Translations under genes and position numbers: made by a program | Notes under the pieces: generated by a model | Database searches by the model: none | The model's input: the letters and a program-made list of their open reading frames with translations, nothing else | What the model was told of the DNA's origin: nothing | In this document: positions 1 through 33,034 of the stretch, in pieces | Layout of the letters: the number at the start of each line of letters is the position of its first letter | Numbering within the stretch: the stretch's first letter is position 1 | NCBI RefSeq assembly: GCF_000224145.3 | Contig: NC_020170.2 | Location: forward strand, 526,718 to 590,717 | Direction: 5' to 3' | DNA: 64,000 nucleotides | From: Ciona intestinalis | Lineage: Eukaryota > Chordata > Ascidiacea > Phlebobranchia > Cionidae

Positions 1-1093
1 ACTTTCCTGGTAGCGAAAGTGGTATCACAGAATTTTGAAGGAAACTAATTTTTCTCTGTGTATCATTGTTATGTTCCAATGGTTTGCTCAATAAACTAAG
101 TTGAAGTTACAATGACAGTGAATGATGTTTTAACCTCACATGTGTGTTAGGCCTATATGTGTGGGCCGTTCATGTTTGGCTACAACGTAAAGTCTCCGCC
201 TATATGTGTCTGACTGTCGTCACCAAACAAAATGTATGACGAAGCTCTTAGTTAAATATTAACTTTTACATCAAATGTTGACGTCATCTTGCGGGGGAGT
301 TTTTTAGTGTTTCCCAATGAATAAATTTGTTGTCTGGCATCACTTTATGTGTAGCGAACCTATGTATGCTGGCTAGTCAAACAAAATCGGAGAATATCCC
401 TTTCTTGTTTTGACATCTGGTGTCTTATTTCAATGACTGACTCTTAGTTGGTTCACAGTATTGTCAGAGAAAATCTTTTCTTACTGATGACTGATTGACG
501 TGTGAGATGTATATTGTTAGGTTTTTTATAATATTCAACCAACGTTAAATTCTGATGGGATGGGAAAGATGGGACACCTTTAGCACATAATGTTTAAATA
601 TCCTGATCGTCTAAAACAGTTAACAACGGTCTACGGAAGTCGAGAGGATACAGTTTTATAATTACATAATTCTTTAAATGTTCTTTGTTTAGTACCAAAT
701 GCGACGAGAAAATAGAATGAGTGGTGTCCCATCTTCCCCCACCCTACTAAAAAGATAAATATATCATTTAGGAATAACATGAACTGGTAAAATATGTGGG
801 ATCGCGTTTAATGTCTTGGTATTGTGGAACCGAACCTATAACCCATTTCAGCAGTTTTTTGAAGTTTTAAAATGTTCGCTAAAAGTCATTAGCAAAAGCA
901 ATTAATGCGGGTCCAATATTAGAATTATTACCGGCGCGAAACAATCATGGCCGTTGGTGCTATACAAATACAGAGTTAATAAGTAATCCGTACGTGAGTA
1001 ATCTTTGGGTGGGACAGAAAAGTGATATCATTCCGTTCCTGTTTGTAGAAAGTTGAATACGAAGAGTTTAGTCGATATTTAGAAGTGCGTAGA
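1..1093. other. 5' flank of the folate-receptor-like gene
   Basis: No coding exon is recognisable here apart from one MITE copy listed separately. An AATAAA near position 90 could mark the 3' end of a transcript entering from the left, but nothing upstream is visible to test this. The last stretch before the ATG should contain the promoter and 5' UTR of the folate-receptor-like gene; no TATA box or other element stands out convincingly. Confidence 0.4.
554..750 (+). mobile_element. MITE copy 1 (Cimi-1-like), full length
   Basis: Left end GATGGGATGGGAAAGATGGG and right end CATCTTCCCCCACCCTACTA are imperfect inverted repeats of each other. The interior holds the family's landmarks: CACCTTTAGCACATAAT, CCTGATCGT, AACAACGGTCTA and GACGAGAAAATAGAATGA. 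There is no coding capacity, as expected of a non-autonomous DNA transposon. Confidence 0.8.
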
Positions 1094-4000
1094 ATGTTTT
1101 GTAAAATCACTGTTGTTACAATATTGCTGGGATTATTTGCAAACCATGGCAGAAGTGCGTTGATGTCTCCTACTTGCCCACGAGGGGATTACCAAAAAGT
1201 AAGTTCAATTTAACCTTTACGATTGCTTAGTGTCGCGATTCTATCCTCAAGTTTTGATGAAAGTTCGAACTAGTGTTGTGCCAACCGTTGATTTGCAACC
1301 CGAATAAAATAAATTACTAATTCAATTTCAAACTTGACGAAAATGTTACAACTGATCTCTTTTTGGGGTTGTGTTCGCGTTAAAACGGTTCGTGAACCCA
1401 TTTTATAATTTGAGCATATACTCTACTGTTGTACGAACAGTTTCTGTGTTACAAAGGTGCGACTTTGTGTGATGGTAACAGCGGTCATACCTTTTTAAGT
1501 TGTGTAACAACCTGTAAACTTTATCTATTATTGCGTGATTAACGACAGTCGTCAATCTTTCGTTTGCTCGTGGAAACAAATAGTTATTGTTTATTTTATA
1601 ATTTAAGCTACGCTTAGCCCCACGTACATGTGATTCTTCATGAGTTATAACGCGATATAAACGACCTATTGTCTACTTTCATGATCACTGCTTAAAATAT
1701 ATAAAAATATATATGTATATTTTCATGATCACTGCTTAAAAAAACTATATATATACATGTGTATATATGTGTGTAGTCTTTGAACGTACATCAATAAAAT
1801 ACAGAACTTATTATTTAAACCAAGCGCGTAATTATATGCTCCAACTTTACCACAGGAATCACCATCTGGCCAAGAACATCTTGCTGCGTGTAAGCAATAT
1901 ACGTGTAATAGTTGTTGCTTTGAAAATATCACCACTCAACTTGCAATCATGCCGATTCAGCAAGTTGGTAAACTAAACTATAATCAGTGCGACAAACTAA
2001 CTGATGCGTAAGTACAACTGTTGTTGTTATATATATATATATATATATATATATAGCCTATATGACGCTGATGTAGTAGGGTGGGGTACGTTGGGACGTG
2101 GGGCATGTTGGGATACTTTTAAAATCTCATTTTACAAGTACCCATATAATGATAGACAAAACAAACCTTGCAGTATTATTTGACAATATTCATTGTTTAA
2201 CTTGGTTTTCAAGGCGTACAGTATTATTTCAGGTTATTTACTTGCATTTCTATTAATATACGTGCAATTATCAATCAAAATTAACAAGGATTTTTAACTT
2301 TTCTGTCTTACCCTTGTTGATCTTAACCCGGTTGGTTTCGAACCGCTAATACAGAACCGCACCTGATGTGCGAATCGCTAAAGAACTCCTTGTGTGTTTT
2401 TATATATTCTATTAAACTGTTGTCAATTAATTGTATGATGGTAAAAATTCATGGTACCCCATCTTACCCTACCGTACTATTAAGTAAAAACAACCCGGCA
2501 CAAAGTTACACTGTGCAAATATAGACAGGGGAGGTATGAAACATAACAGCCGGTGTTATAAATTAAACAATATATTAGGGTGGAGGAAGAAGAGATACCT
2601 TTAACACATAATATCCAAATAGCCTGATCGTGTTTTAAACAATTAACAACGGTATGTGGAAGTCGTGAGGATACGGTTTTATAATTCATTGAATGTTCTT
2701 TGTTTACTAACAAATGAAAAGAGAAAACTAAACGAATATATATAGTAGGGTGGGGGAAGATGGATAGTAGGGTGGGGGAAGATGGGACACCTTTAGCACA
2801 TAATATCTAAACATCCTGATCGTGTTTCAAACAATTAACAACGATCTATGGGAGTCCTGTGGATACGGTTTTATAATTCTTTAAATGTTCTTTGTTTACT
2901 ACTTAATTGAAAGAGAAAATAGAATGAACGGGTGTCCCATCTTCCCCCACCCTACTATATGGTAACAAAGTACTTTCACAGTTGTTCCACCCAACATACA
3001 TATCTACAATGTTTGTACCAATGTTCACCCAATCTATACCCGTGGATGATCGAAAGTACAAGAAAGTTAATAGCCATTCCACTGTGTGCGTCGTTCTGTG
3101 ACCAATGGTTTATGACTTGCTCGGTAAGTGTATAAAGATCGGCCATGTTTGTTTGTTACAATGATATTAATATTTTACTCTGAAGTTTTTAAATTAAAAA
3201 GTAATATTTTAATACAATCTGTCTTCTTAAATAAACTTTTTCTCTTAATTGAAAAAAAGCTTTACTAAGGCTTGTATACGGTTTATTTAAAAATTTAGTT
3301 GTTCAATAAACGAACTAAACTTGCCAATGAATTAACGTATCAGTAACACGTGGTCAATACAGGCTGATATGACGTGCGCACCCGGAGAGGGAAATTGGAA
3401 GACTGGTTTAAACAAAGGTTTTGATGCAAGTGGAAATCCAGTAAATCCGTGCAAACCCGGAGTGATGTGCAGGAATTATACAGAAGTAAGTAAGACATAA
3501 TTTACGATTTTTGTAATCAGAACAAATTCGAACTGATCTTGTAATATGCAAGGCTTCGTTAACCTGGGGCCTCATATACCTAAAATAAAGTAGAGTGGGG
3601 GAAGACGAGACTTAAGCACACGTTGCCCAATATTTCCAAATTCTAAATATATGACTATTTTTAATATTGTAGTTTTTTTTCATCCTTAATTAAAATCATC
3701 TTGACAACTCTGCCTTTTTTCATGTTTATATCTTATTTTTTCATAAAACTAAAACAAGTTATACAGTGGGGTGGGGAAGTTTGGACACCTTTTCATTCTA
3801 TTTTCTGGTCTTATTTGGTAATGAACAAAAACATTCATAGAATTATAAAACCGTATGCTGACTACTCCCATAGACCGTTGTTTATTGTTTAAAACACGAT
3901 CAGGATATTTGGATATTATATGTTCTAAAGCTGTCCCGTCTCCCCCCACCCTACTATACGAAATAGTTCAACTTATTTTTATTAAACTATGATACTGAGT

Positions 4001-6047
4001 TGGTGTTTCAAACTCGCAAACTACAAATTTACGGGTGTTTTGATATCAATCACCCATCATTTAAAAAGAACATCTTATTAATATGCATTTTGTATAGCAA
4101 TAGAAAAAAATGTTGTAGTCGTTTAGCACCGAATTTTAATACTTAACAGTTATTATCTTTGCCGCGCATTTTGTTGGACCGTGAGAATACTGTCGAATAC
4201 CACTGGAACATTTGTTTTGCCTATCATCAAATGACTACCAGTAAAACAAGAGTTTTTACATTACAAAGAAAAACAAAACTAGTTAATTTCAATAGGTTAA
4301 CCACAAGTTGCGGAAATGAAATAAAATAATTTAAATTTTTGACCCGTCTTCCCCCACATTGGGATACATATAATATCTGCTGTGCCAGACAAATATTCCT
4401 CTTCGATGGATTAAACATGTCTTTGAGCGCATGAGATGTGATGGTGGTAGGTGTATGACGAATAATAAGAATGTCAGTGTAATAATTTAGACCTGTTAAT
4501 TAGTATTAACAACATTGTAATTTGACCACAGACTTACGGTAGCGGAGAAGGGCTTTGCAACAATATATGGGGAACCTTGTTTAAATACAGCACAGATACA
4601 AAAAATTGCATTGATCCATCGAACCCAACTCATAACTCGGAAGTTGTCAAGTCGATCAACTCAAGCTATACCACTAGCATCTGCAGTAAAACGGAAGGTA
4701 CAACTAAGTTTGTTGATTTGACAATCTATTATTTATTTATCTCTGCGTGGTGAACAATTAATAAGAAGTTATAATAGAGATATAATGATATCCAGAAACT
4801 AAAAGCGCGTTCAATCGTTAGTACAAGTGTAGTTTTACTTGAAGTAAGTCACTATAAATACCCAACACGCAAGTAAACGTTTCTAATATCACCAGATAGA
4901 ACGTCAAACCCCGTTAAATTAGTTTCATTTTTTATTTTATTGTTTGAGAATTTAGATTACCAATAGGTCATCATTTCGCCAGTATAGGATACGAAACCTT
5001 ACGTTCCCACACAACTCTGGGCGTATATATCTTTGGGCAAGACACTTTACGTCGTTTACGACAAGTGCTTCAACTTAACGGTCCTTCTATATGTTTAAAT
5101 TATTAGCAATACGCACAAGAAAAAATACCCCAAAAAATCACTGACAAACTTGCATTCGCGGTAACTCGCAAGCGGGTACGAAGTGTATAAAACAGAACAC
5201 CCGTGTTATAACGACTAATGTTGGCACGCCAAGCGTGATGAACCAGATGCATCTATTTAATAATGTTTTATTCCCCAGATTACACGGATATAGGAATGAT
5301 CATTGGTATTGTGTTTGGTGTTCTTGGTGGAATCTTCCTTATAGCAGCTGGTATTGCTTTCTACATGAGGCAAAAGAAAAACAAAAGTAAAAGACTTTTT
5401 CAACTCGTTGCCATTTGTATAAAGATATTTATTTTATTTAACAGAACCAGCTGGTAAGTCTGCACCCGCTAAACCCACAAGTGAAGAAATGTCAACATTA
5501 AGAGGTAAGATGACACGCTCACTAAAATACATACTGGCATCAAATTGAGAACAAATGTGTCGTTCATACATGTAGGTGACTGACCGAATAAGTAGCATTT
5601 ATTTATATTCCGGGACAACTTTGTACAGCAGGTCCAATTCAGAAGTTATAACATATTTTCTACACTACGTGCCGCTCACGAGCAAGTGTGTATAAGCACT
5701 CGGTTATAGCAGTAATCGCCAAAATGTTGTCGTCGCTTTGAACCCGATATACTCTAGTTACTGGGTGGGCGCTATAGCCAAAGACTGACTGTTTAATTTT
5801 TTCAGTACACCCGTTGAGCAGTTTAAATGTTGAACTAATGTCTTGAATTTGTTACTTATTATCATAACGGAAACAAGGTTTATAAAAAAAAACAGTGCGA
5901 AAAATTCGATTAACAAATGTTATAGATTGCCCAAAGATGTCATTTCTTGCTGCGTAACTTACATCAAACTATATTTTGCTCGCAGTCCAACCCAGCGCAG
6001 ATACTCCACCAAACACGAGAGAAGGAAGTGACGTAGCCGAAGATTGA
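1094..6047 (+). CDS. Folate-receptor/riboflavin-binding family type I membrane protein
   Basis: Exons as read: 1094-1198, 1856-2007, 2982-3123, 3363-3485, 4532-4697, 5279-5386, 5445-5504, 5986-6047; 918 nt, 305 aa, all phases consistent. Residues 1-21 are a signal peptide. Then comes the Cys-rich folate-receptor fold: CKQYTCNSCCFENIT, CLYQCSPNLYPWM and IPLCASFCDQWFMTC match the strongest motifs of FOLR1, JUNO and egg riboflavin-binding protein. One transmembrane helix follows (IIGIVFGVLGGIFLIAAGIA), then a basic stop-transfer (MRQKKNKK) and an acidic/Ser-Thr tail ending VAED. Vertebrate folate receptors are usually GPI-anchored, so a true membrane span with a cytosolic tail is different. The Trp-rich folate-pocket segment of FOLR1 (HKGWNWTSG) is only partly kept (NWKTGLNKG), so folate as ligand is uncertain. 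The start is the first ATG giving a signal peptide. Exon 7 has a second in-frame donor (see findings). Confidence 0.87.
2028..2055. repeat. (TA)n microsatellite
   Basis: Uninterrupted TA dinucleotide run just after exon 2 of the folate-receptor-like gene, inside intron 2. Other short TA runs occur near 35300-35330, 44225-44250 and 63388-63404. Confidence 0.9.
2074..2480 (+). mobile_element. Longer MITE-like element with related ends and a tRNA-like core
   Basis: The left end TAGTAGGGTGGGGTACGTTG and right end GGTACCCCATCTTACCCTAC form imperfect inverted repeats resembling, but not equal to, the ends of the 195 bp MITE. The interior of about 360 bp is unrelated to that MITE. On the minus strand it contains GCGGTTCGAAACC, a good match to a Pol III B box, near 2328-2345. 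It lies in intron 2 of the folate-receptor-like gene. It is probably a different MITE family sharing the same terminal type. Confidence 0.6.
2573..2740 (+). mobile_element. MITE copy 2, right end missing
   Basis: Starts TTAGGGTGGAGGAAGAAGAG and keeps the internal landmarks (AGCCTGATCGTGTTTTAAAC, GTATGTGGAAGTCGTGAGGA, AATGTTCTTTGTTTACTAAC), but the expected right terminal repeat is replaced by a short AT-rich stretch that leads directly into another copy. Confidence 0.8.
2742..2958 (+). mobile_element. MITE copy 3, full length, preceded by a duplicated left end
   Basis: A bare left terminus (2742-2763, TAGTAGGGTGGGGGAAGATG) is followed at once by a complete copy from 2764 to 2958 whose right end is CCATCTTCCCCCACCCTACT. 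The pattern suggests insertion of one copy into the terminus of an older one. Its end is only 23 bp from exon 3 of the folate-receptor-like gene. Confidence 0.85.
3591..4360 (+). mobile_element. Possible older MITE split by a later insertion
   Basis: A degraded left end (AGTAGAGTGGGGGAAGACGA, 3589-3608) and a degraded right end (GACCCGTCTTCCCCCACATT, 4341-4360) flank sequence that includes one complete MITE (3763-3957, listed separately). The two outer ends may be one old copy or two independent fragments; sequence alone does not decide this. Located in intron 4 of the folate-receptor-like gene. Confidence 0.4.
3763..3957 (-). mobile_element. MITE copy 4, full length, reverse orientation
   Basis: Begins ACAGTGGGGTGGGGAAGTTT and ends GTCTCCCCCCACCCTACTA. 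The interior reads in reverse of the other copies (TTCATTCTATTTTC, then AAAACACGATCAGGATATTT), so it is inserted in the opposite direction. Confidence 0.8.
4975..5245 (+). mobile_element. SINE copy (Cics-1-like, composite)
   Basis: Contains the two blocks shared by the SINEs in this window: a middle block GGGCGTATATATCTTTGGGC followed by AAGACACTTTACG, and a tail block GCGGGTACGAAGTGTATAAA followed by CAGAACACCCGTGTTATAACGA. The same blocks recur at 6580-6850 and, reversed, at 39885-40035. It lies in intron 5 of the folate-receptor-like gene. Confidence 0.7.
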
Positions 6048-6124
6048 GACGGTTGAATGAACGCATAGCGTGTGACGTAACTGCCCAAGTTTATAATGTT
6101 TGTAATTTCCCCGTGTGACGATGA

Positions 6125-6130
6125 AATAAA
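6125..6130 (+). terminator. Polyadenylation signal of the folate-receptor-like gene
   Basis: AATAAA 78 bp downstream of the TGA stop; this would give a short 3' UTR typical of compact genomes. Confidence 0.65.
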
Positions 6131-6274
6131 ATTATTTGAGATGCCGTGCTATGTATTATATATAAACATTATTTACTTTACTTCGCTTTGCATAAAAAAT
6201 GTGAATGCTTTGGAATAAAGATATAATCATTCTGTAGTTTTTTTAATTCGCAACAGTGAATCTCAATCAAACAC

Positions 6275-6388
6275 TTATAAATCTATATCTTCACGACTTC
6301 TATAAGCCGTTGTTAATTGTTTAAAACACGATCGGGATATCTGGATATTATGTGCTAAAGATGTCCCAGCTTCCCCCACCCTACTATA
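6275..6388 (-). mobile_element. MITE copy 5, half copy
   Basis: Keeps only one half: CACGACTTCTATAAGCCGTT, AAAACACGATCGGGATATCT, then terminal CCAGCTTCCCCCACCCTACT. The left terminal repeat is absent. It lies just downstream of the folate-receptor-like gene's poly(A) signal. Confidence 0.75.
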
Positions 6389-6420
6389 TAACAATTTCAT
6401 ATAACTTGTGCCCGCTTACG

Positions 6421-6521
6421 AGTGTCTACAATAGCAAGCACTGATGTCTACAATAGCAAGCACTGAACTGATGTCTACAATAGCAAGCACTAACTTAATG
6501 TCTACAATAGCAAGCACTGAA
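6421..6521 (+). repeat. Minisatellite, about 4 units of 22-26 bp
   Basis: Four tandem units share the core TGTCTACAATAGCAAGCACT, separated by short variable spacers (GA, GAACTGA, AACTTAA). Some frames stay open (STIAS repeats) but there is no sign of a real gene. Confidence 0.85.
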
Positions 6522-6579
6522 CCCAGTACCGTTTTAACCACCGTGCCAAATTACCAGATATATTTAACAAAACAAAGAT

Positions 6580-6850
6580 TAGTCCAGCGCCAAAACACAG
6601 TGGTAACCGCGTCTGCCTTTTGCACTGAGGTTACGAGTTCAAGGTCCGTCGCTGGTACCATTGTGGGCGTATGCGTCCCAGGGCGAGACACTTAACGAAC
6701 ATTGCTTAACCCAGTGGTCGCTAAATGAGTTGTTTAAATCTCCTAATTGTCAGCCAAACGCAAATAAATTGCTTACAACGTTATATTTGTAGTAGCTTGC
6801 CAACGGGTACGAGGTGTATGAAACAGAACTCCCGTGTTATAAATGTGTAA
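6580..6850 (+). mobile_element. tRNA-derived SINE, forward copy
   Basis: The head has tRNA-like character (CAGTGGTAACCGCGTCTGCC, then GTTACGAGTTCAAGGTCC resembling a B box), followed by the middle block GTATGCGTCCCAGGGCGAGA and the tail GAAACAGAACTCCCGTGTTA. The order matches the SINE copy at 4975-5245. Confidence 0.7.
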
Positions 6851-7095
6851 CTTACTTTATCCTCGCGTGGCCGGAAAACGATAGTCGTTAAAACACCAGA
6901 GTTCTGTATATGCCTCGTGCCAGCTTCTGAGTTACAAAGGATGGTACTTTGTCGGTGATTATTTTTTCAGGAAGTTTTATGTGTGGCCGACAAATTGGAC
7001 AACCCATTAGTGACCACTGGGTTGGAGCAGGATCATTACCTCTGGGGTAAAGGCATACGCGATAACCAACTGTGCTACGGCCCGCTGAGCAAGAA
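6851..7095 (-). mobile_element. tRNA-derived SINE, reverse copy, tail to tail with its neighbour
   Basis: Read on the minus strand it starts GGCCGTAGCACAGTTGG (A-box match TAGCACAGTTGG), runs through TTATCGCGTATGCC and CAACCCAGTGGTCACTAATG, and ends in the CGACTATCGTTTTCCGGCCA tail. It shares the tail region with the forward copy, so the pair forms an inverted repeat between two convergent genes. A minus-strand AATAAA at 7110-7115, just beside it, may serve POLE. Confidence 0.7.
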
Positions 7096-7323
7096 AAAAG
7101 CAAGTTACATTTATTCAAGTGTAATGTAATGATTTTTTACACAAAACTAACCAAACATAAACAAGAAAAAATTCGTAAAAAATATGTTCGTATATATTCC
7201 ACATGTCAAGATTTGCCGCCCAAATAAACAACTTTCTAAAGTACGATAAAAATACATTGGTAAAATGATATTGTTGACTACATTCACAAACTTAAATTCA
7301 TTTACAATTATTAAGAAGAAAGC

Positions 7324-31364
<24,041 letters not shown>

Positions 31365-33034
31365 GATCGTTCAAGTGGGAATAAACATAACAAACCTAAA
31401 ATAATTGGGAATCCTGCAAGCCAACACATGCACTTCATAACAAAATATTGTATACATATATTTTCAATGGGTATTAAGGCACCATCAAATTTGTGTCATG
31501 CAAATGGAAGTGGTCAAAATGTAATTGAATGGAGCGACTTCTATATGCTATAGTAACCCTTTATTACTGCTCCCTTAAATTTAAAATATAATAAAACGTG
31601 TGATGTTAGAGTTTAGGTTGGTGGAAAGCGGTTTATAGTTAGGGTTTGGTGGTTACTTTACCGCTGACTGCGCTGAGCCGGTTACGTCGGGTGGTATAGG
31701 GGCATAGGGCTAGGGGAAGGATTCTTTACTATCACCCGAACTGCACATATAAGTAAGTTTTTATTCAATTCATCAGTAACGCTTTTACATACATATGCGA
31801 CATTTCACCTTCTCTTGCCGTGTATTAAAAAATTAAGACCGCAGCCTGTAATATTTTCACTATAGCCTATTATTTAAAATACTGTTTTACTGTACTATAA
31901 TTTTGTCACAAACAATTTTCGCGGGAAATATTTAAGTGTTTCCAATCTTAGGGCAGAACAATTGATAGCAAGAGAGCTGTCCTTTAACTGATTATTTTGT
32001 CTGATTTCCACTATTTTTAACCATTCGTACATGAAACAAGTTACAATGGCAAAAATTACAGCTAACTAAGCCATTTTTTATGTGTTTTTCATAACTCCTA
32101 AACTAACCATCGTGGGCATGTCATGGAGGGAATGTAAGGAAGCAAGACTTTTTTAAAAAATTGGCGTGTGTTGAAAGATTTGGTTTGGCCATTGGGTCAA
32201 TTCTGGCTTCTATTTCAGGGCACATGGCTTGCAACGCTGTAGGGCCTTCTACGTCAAAGACCTTAAATACTTAATAGAAACTGAACAAAAACATGGAGGA
32301 TATACTTTTAATACATTTTGCTTTGGATACACCAAATTGGCAAATGATGCTTTAGTTAGACTGAGTCTTACTGCGTAATAATAATGTCTTAAATAAACAC
32401 ACAAATAAGGCAATACACATTGTAACAATCAAGTTACATCAAATATAATTTGTTGTATGGCCACCAAAAAACATATAAAAGCTTTTCCGTCACTAAAAAT
32501 TCAAGCAGAGTTTTATAAAAAAAAACATAATTTATTTAAACAACAATGGAAAAAGTGTTGAACTGATATTGATAGTATAAAAGTCTTTACAATCTTTAAA
32601 GTCGACAGATAAAAATTAGAAAATGGAAAGAAAACTTAACATTTTGCAAAGAACAATTTTGCAAAGAGCTTTTTACATAGAAATATAACAGTGATCTTGT
32701 AATAAAAAAAATAGCAATATTGCACTAGAACTAAATGTGGATTTTTAAAAAATCTGCGGATTCCGACTGCTTTATAAAACTTTAAAATTTATCTATTTCC
32801 ATAAGTAATATATTAAACTTGTAAATCTACCAATGAAAAGTGTCTTTAAAAAGCACTCAGCCTGCACTGCAATATGTAAACACCGAAAAAAATCATTACA
32901 GTTTCATGTTAAAACTTTCCCCTTTCCGAAACTACCGTACCACGCAATGAACCACTGCTTCCATGAACCAGTATTCACTTGATACACCTCTTATGTTAAC
33001 CATCACCATATGAACCCAATAAAAACCTTAACCT
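31365..33034. other. Gap between POLE and the MFSD13A-like gene
   Basis: About 1.7 kb between the POLE start and the stop codon of the next minus-strand gene. It must hold the POLE promoter and the 3' UTR of the neighbour. A minus-strand AATAAA at 32531-32536 is a candidate poly(A) signal for the neighbour. A GC-richer stretch lies near 31640-31730. No coding exon is recognisable. Confidence 0.5.

Noticed and set aside
2320-2400. tRNA gene on the minus strand (GGTTCGAAACC box)
   Set aside because: Only the B box is good; the A box and stems fail, and it lies inside a MITE-like element.
5805-5855. Alternative last exon of the folate-receptor-like gene (acceptor near 5805)
   Set aside because: It gives a short tail ending in MS and a stop; the 5986 acceptor gives a longer acidic tail and sits next to the poly(A) signal. 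Not excluded, but less likely.
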